Positions 6,637 through 8,214 of a stretch of 8,214 nucleotides of DNA are shown here, piece after piece. The notes beneath the pieces were generated by a model. The model did not search any database. It was not told the DNA's origin and worked only from the letters and a program-made list of their open reading frames with translations. Made by a program: the position numbers and the translations under genes. Each line of letters starts with the position of its first letter. The first letter of the stretch is position 1. This DNA comes from Bacillota bacterium (GTDB taxonomy: Bacteria > Bacillota > Dethiobacteria > DTU022 > JAAZDU01): the NCBI GenBank assembly GCA_012512665.1, contig JAAZDU010000187.1, forward strand, positions 1 to 8,214. The letters are read 5' to 3'.

Positions 6637-7158
6637 TTATCTATATTTTCTATACTGATAAGGAAATAAGTTTTTTACCCTGATATGAACCAGGGTCTGG
6701 GCAGGCACATAGTTGAGCAGGTAGATCTTTTTTCCGCGGTAGAGCAGGGTATGCACTGCAATTGTCCCCACCCGCAAAGGAAGAACAGCTAGCTGACGGT
6801 GCATATCCATAATAATTGTCCAGCCCTTTTCTCCGGTAAGAATCCCTTCTCCCATATAGCCCAACCCCGCGCCCCAGGACAGAAAGCGGGTCTCGACAAG
6901 TATCAGATTTTTATCTTTAACTGTGTAGCTATCATGCACCGGCAGCAAATCCACAGAATGCGTATAGTGCAGCGAAAACTGCTCATTTTGGCCAATGGGC
7001 GCGGCCCAGGCAATTTCTTTGCTCTCGGCCACCTCCACTACCAGGCATAAGATACGAAGCCTGGCAAAGAAGAGAAAGCTGGCCGTGGCCAGGATGATGG
7101 CCGCGGCCAAAAATATTATGGTTTTTTTGCCATGCAGGCGGGAAGATGCTCGCCTCAT
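6637..7158 (-). CDS. DUF1850 domain protein of a TAXI-TRAP operon
   Basis: A 173-residue protein with one N-terminal hydrophobic segment (13-32), so a membrane anchor or uncleaved signal with the rest outside. The DUF1850 hallmarks are FSLHYTHSVDLLPVHDSY (61-78) and FLSWGAGLGYMGEG (92-105). The family is recurrently found between the TAXI binding protein and the fused TRAP permease, as here, but its role is not known to me; an accessory or assembly part of the transporter is inferred. The ATG at 7158 lies one base past the TAG of the TAXI gene (TAGCATG). No clear Shine-Dalgarno precedes it, so translation is probably coupled to the upstream gene. The tail is very basic (FPYQYRKYR). Confidence 0.88.
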   Translation of the reverse strand: MRRASSRLHGKKTIIFLAAAIILATASFLFFARLRILCLVVEVAESKEIAWAAPIGQNEQFSLHYTHSVDLLPVHDSYTVKDKNLILVETRFLSWGAGLGYMGEGILTGEKGWTIIMDMHRQLAVLPLRVGTIAVHTLLYRGKKIYLLNYVPAQTLVHIRVKNLFPYQYRKYR

Positions 7159-7159
7159 G

Positions 7160-8170
7160 CTACTTCATTTCGGGAGGTATTAATCTGTCCGGTACTTCCA
7201 GCCCAATTTCTTCAAAATAACGTATTACACCGGGATGCAGAGGAGCAATTGCATATTCGATCGTATTTTCCGGTGTTGACCAGCTGGCACCTACATAAAC
7301 CTGCTCCAATTCATCCCTGTGCTCAAACAGTGATTTGGCAATTTCATAAGCTTGTTCTTCCGGCATATCCTTTCCGACTACCACGCTGTTCCAGACAGAA
7401 GGCGCCATTAGATCCTCATCCACGCCCTGGTAGGTACCTCCTTCTAGCTTCATGGTCAGGTAATAAGGATATTTTTCCTGAACCGCAGCCAATTGTTCAT
7501 CGGTAAAATTAATAATTCTAATATCGTGGGTGGTAGCCAGGTCCATGATGGAAGCAGTTGGCGGCCCAACTGACCAGATGCCGGCGTCAATAACATCGTC
7601 TCGCAGTGCTTCTGTATTCTCAGTAAATGAGAGGCGGAAAACATCAAATTTGTCATAAGTAATCCCCAACGCTTCCAAAACTTGTTGAGACATGGTTTCT
7701 GTCCCACTGCCGGGAGCGCCTACAGATACTTTTTTGCCTACGAGATCTTCCACAGAATGAATCGAGCTATCTGCGTGAACCACGATGTGAAAAAAGTGGG
7801 GGTACATTTCCATTAAAGTTCGTAACTCGACCTCGTGATCAAAAGCTCCCTCACCATGCAGGGCATGGTAGACCACATCATCCATCACCAAAGCTAATTG
7901 AGACTCCTTGCTCTCGATAAGGCGCACGTTCTCCACCGAAGCCCCTGTTACTTCGGCGCTGGCCTCTAAAGCATCTACATATTTATTAATGGTACTGGCC
8001 ATAGCTCCACCATAAGGATAATAAGTCCCGCCAGTGCCTCCGGTGGCAATTGATATACGCTGTTTGGCTGGCGCGCAACCCAGAATATATAGTACGACTA
8101 GGGCCAAAATTACTATAATTGGCAATATTCTTTGAACTATAGAATAATGCCTTGATAGTCTTTTAATCAT
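7160..8170 (-). CDS. TAXI family TRAP transporter solute-binding lipoprotein
   Basis: Captures the solute outside the membrane and hands it to the fused permease. The 336-residue product starts with a basic n-region and a hydrophobic stretch (14-30), ending in the lipobox ILGC with C32 as the lipid-modified residue, as expected for a Gram-positive binding protein. TAXI features: SIATGGTGGTYYPYGGAMA (40-58), the ALVMDDVVYHALHGEG stretch (93-108), VGAPGSGTETM (150-160), DAGIWSVGPPTASIMDLA (195-212), APSVWNSVVVG (256-266) and LHPGVIRYFEEIG (311-323). Substrates known for the family include glutamate and other carboxylates; none can be assigned here. Start ATG 8170 has a purine-rich AAGGGGG about 13 bases upstream, rather far. 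It is the first gene of the TAXI-DUF1850-permease operon; the promoter lies mostly beyond the window edge. Confidence 0.95.
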   Translation of the reverse strand: MIKRLSRHYSIVQRILPIIVILALVVLYILGCAPAKQRISIATGGTGGTYYPYGGAMASTINKYVDALEASAEVTGASVENVRLIESKESQLALVMDDVVYHALHGEGAFDHEVELRTLMEMYPHFFHIVVHADSSIHSVEDLVGKKVSVGAPGSGTETMSQQVLEALGITYDKFDVFRLSFTENTEALRDDVIDAGIWSVGPPTASIMDLATTHDIRIINFTDEQLAAVQEKYPYYLTMKLEGGTYQGVDEDLMAPSVWNSVVVGKDMPEEQAYEIAKSLFEHRDELEQVYVGASWSTPENTIEYAIAPLHPGVIRYFEEIGLEVPDRLIPPEMK

Positions 8171-8214
8171 TTTTTTCTAGCGTCCCCCTTATTCCCTTAT
8201 TTTTACTTCTACCC

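Overview
The window suggests a low-to-mid GC, Gram-positive anaerobe of the Clostridia (Peptococcaceae, Moorella or Syntrophomonas-like). The evidence is a set of good AGGAGG-type ribosome binding sites, GTG and TTG starts, a two-domain Sua5-type TsaC of the Firmicute kind, a single-ORF LarC, and a lipoprotein-type TAXI TRAP transporter. I cannot name a genus.

Layout. Bases 1-946 (minus) hold the first 315 residues of a threonylcarbamoyl-AMP synthase (TsaC/Sua5), cut by the window edge. Bases 947-1230 are a spacer with several hairpins, including a perfect 16-bp palindrome. Bases 1231-2424 (minus) encode a DUF362 protein with a four-cysteine C-terminal tail. Bases 2425-2700 are a divergent spacer carrying an 18-bp inverted repeat pair. 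Bases 2701-3300 (plus) hold larB without its N-terminal third, and 3375-4568 (plus) hold an intact larC. A hairpin overlaps the larC stop codon. Bases 4658-8170 (minus) are a three-gene TRAP operon read from the right: TAXI substrate-binding lipoprotein, DUF1850 protein, fused TRAP permease.

How the genes work together. LarB and LarC catalyse the first and last steps in making the nickel-pincer nucleotide cofactor of LarA-type racemases and epimerases. The middle enzyme LarE and a LarA-type client are not in this window. The TAXI/DUF1850/permease set is a sodium- or proton-driven uptake system, probably for an organic acid or amino acid. It converges on the lar genes, and any functional link is only a guess. 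TsaC is housekeeping (tRNA t6A37).

The most notable feature is a junction. From about 950 to about 2790 the DNA is clearly AT-richer than its flanks (hand counts of 60-base lines give 23-48% against 60-65% inside tsaC, larB and larC). This AT-rich block ends inside larB, where the normal N-terminal region is replaced by unrelated sequence with an in-frame stop just ahead and no ribosome binding site. I read this as an insertion or replacement carrying the DUF362 gene that removed the 5' end of larB. I found no wholly new system, but this junction and the paired inverted repeats beside it deserve a check.
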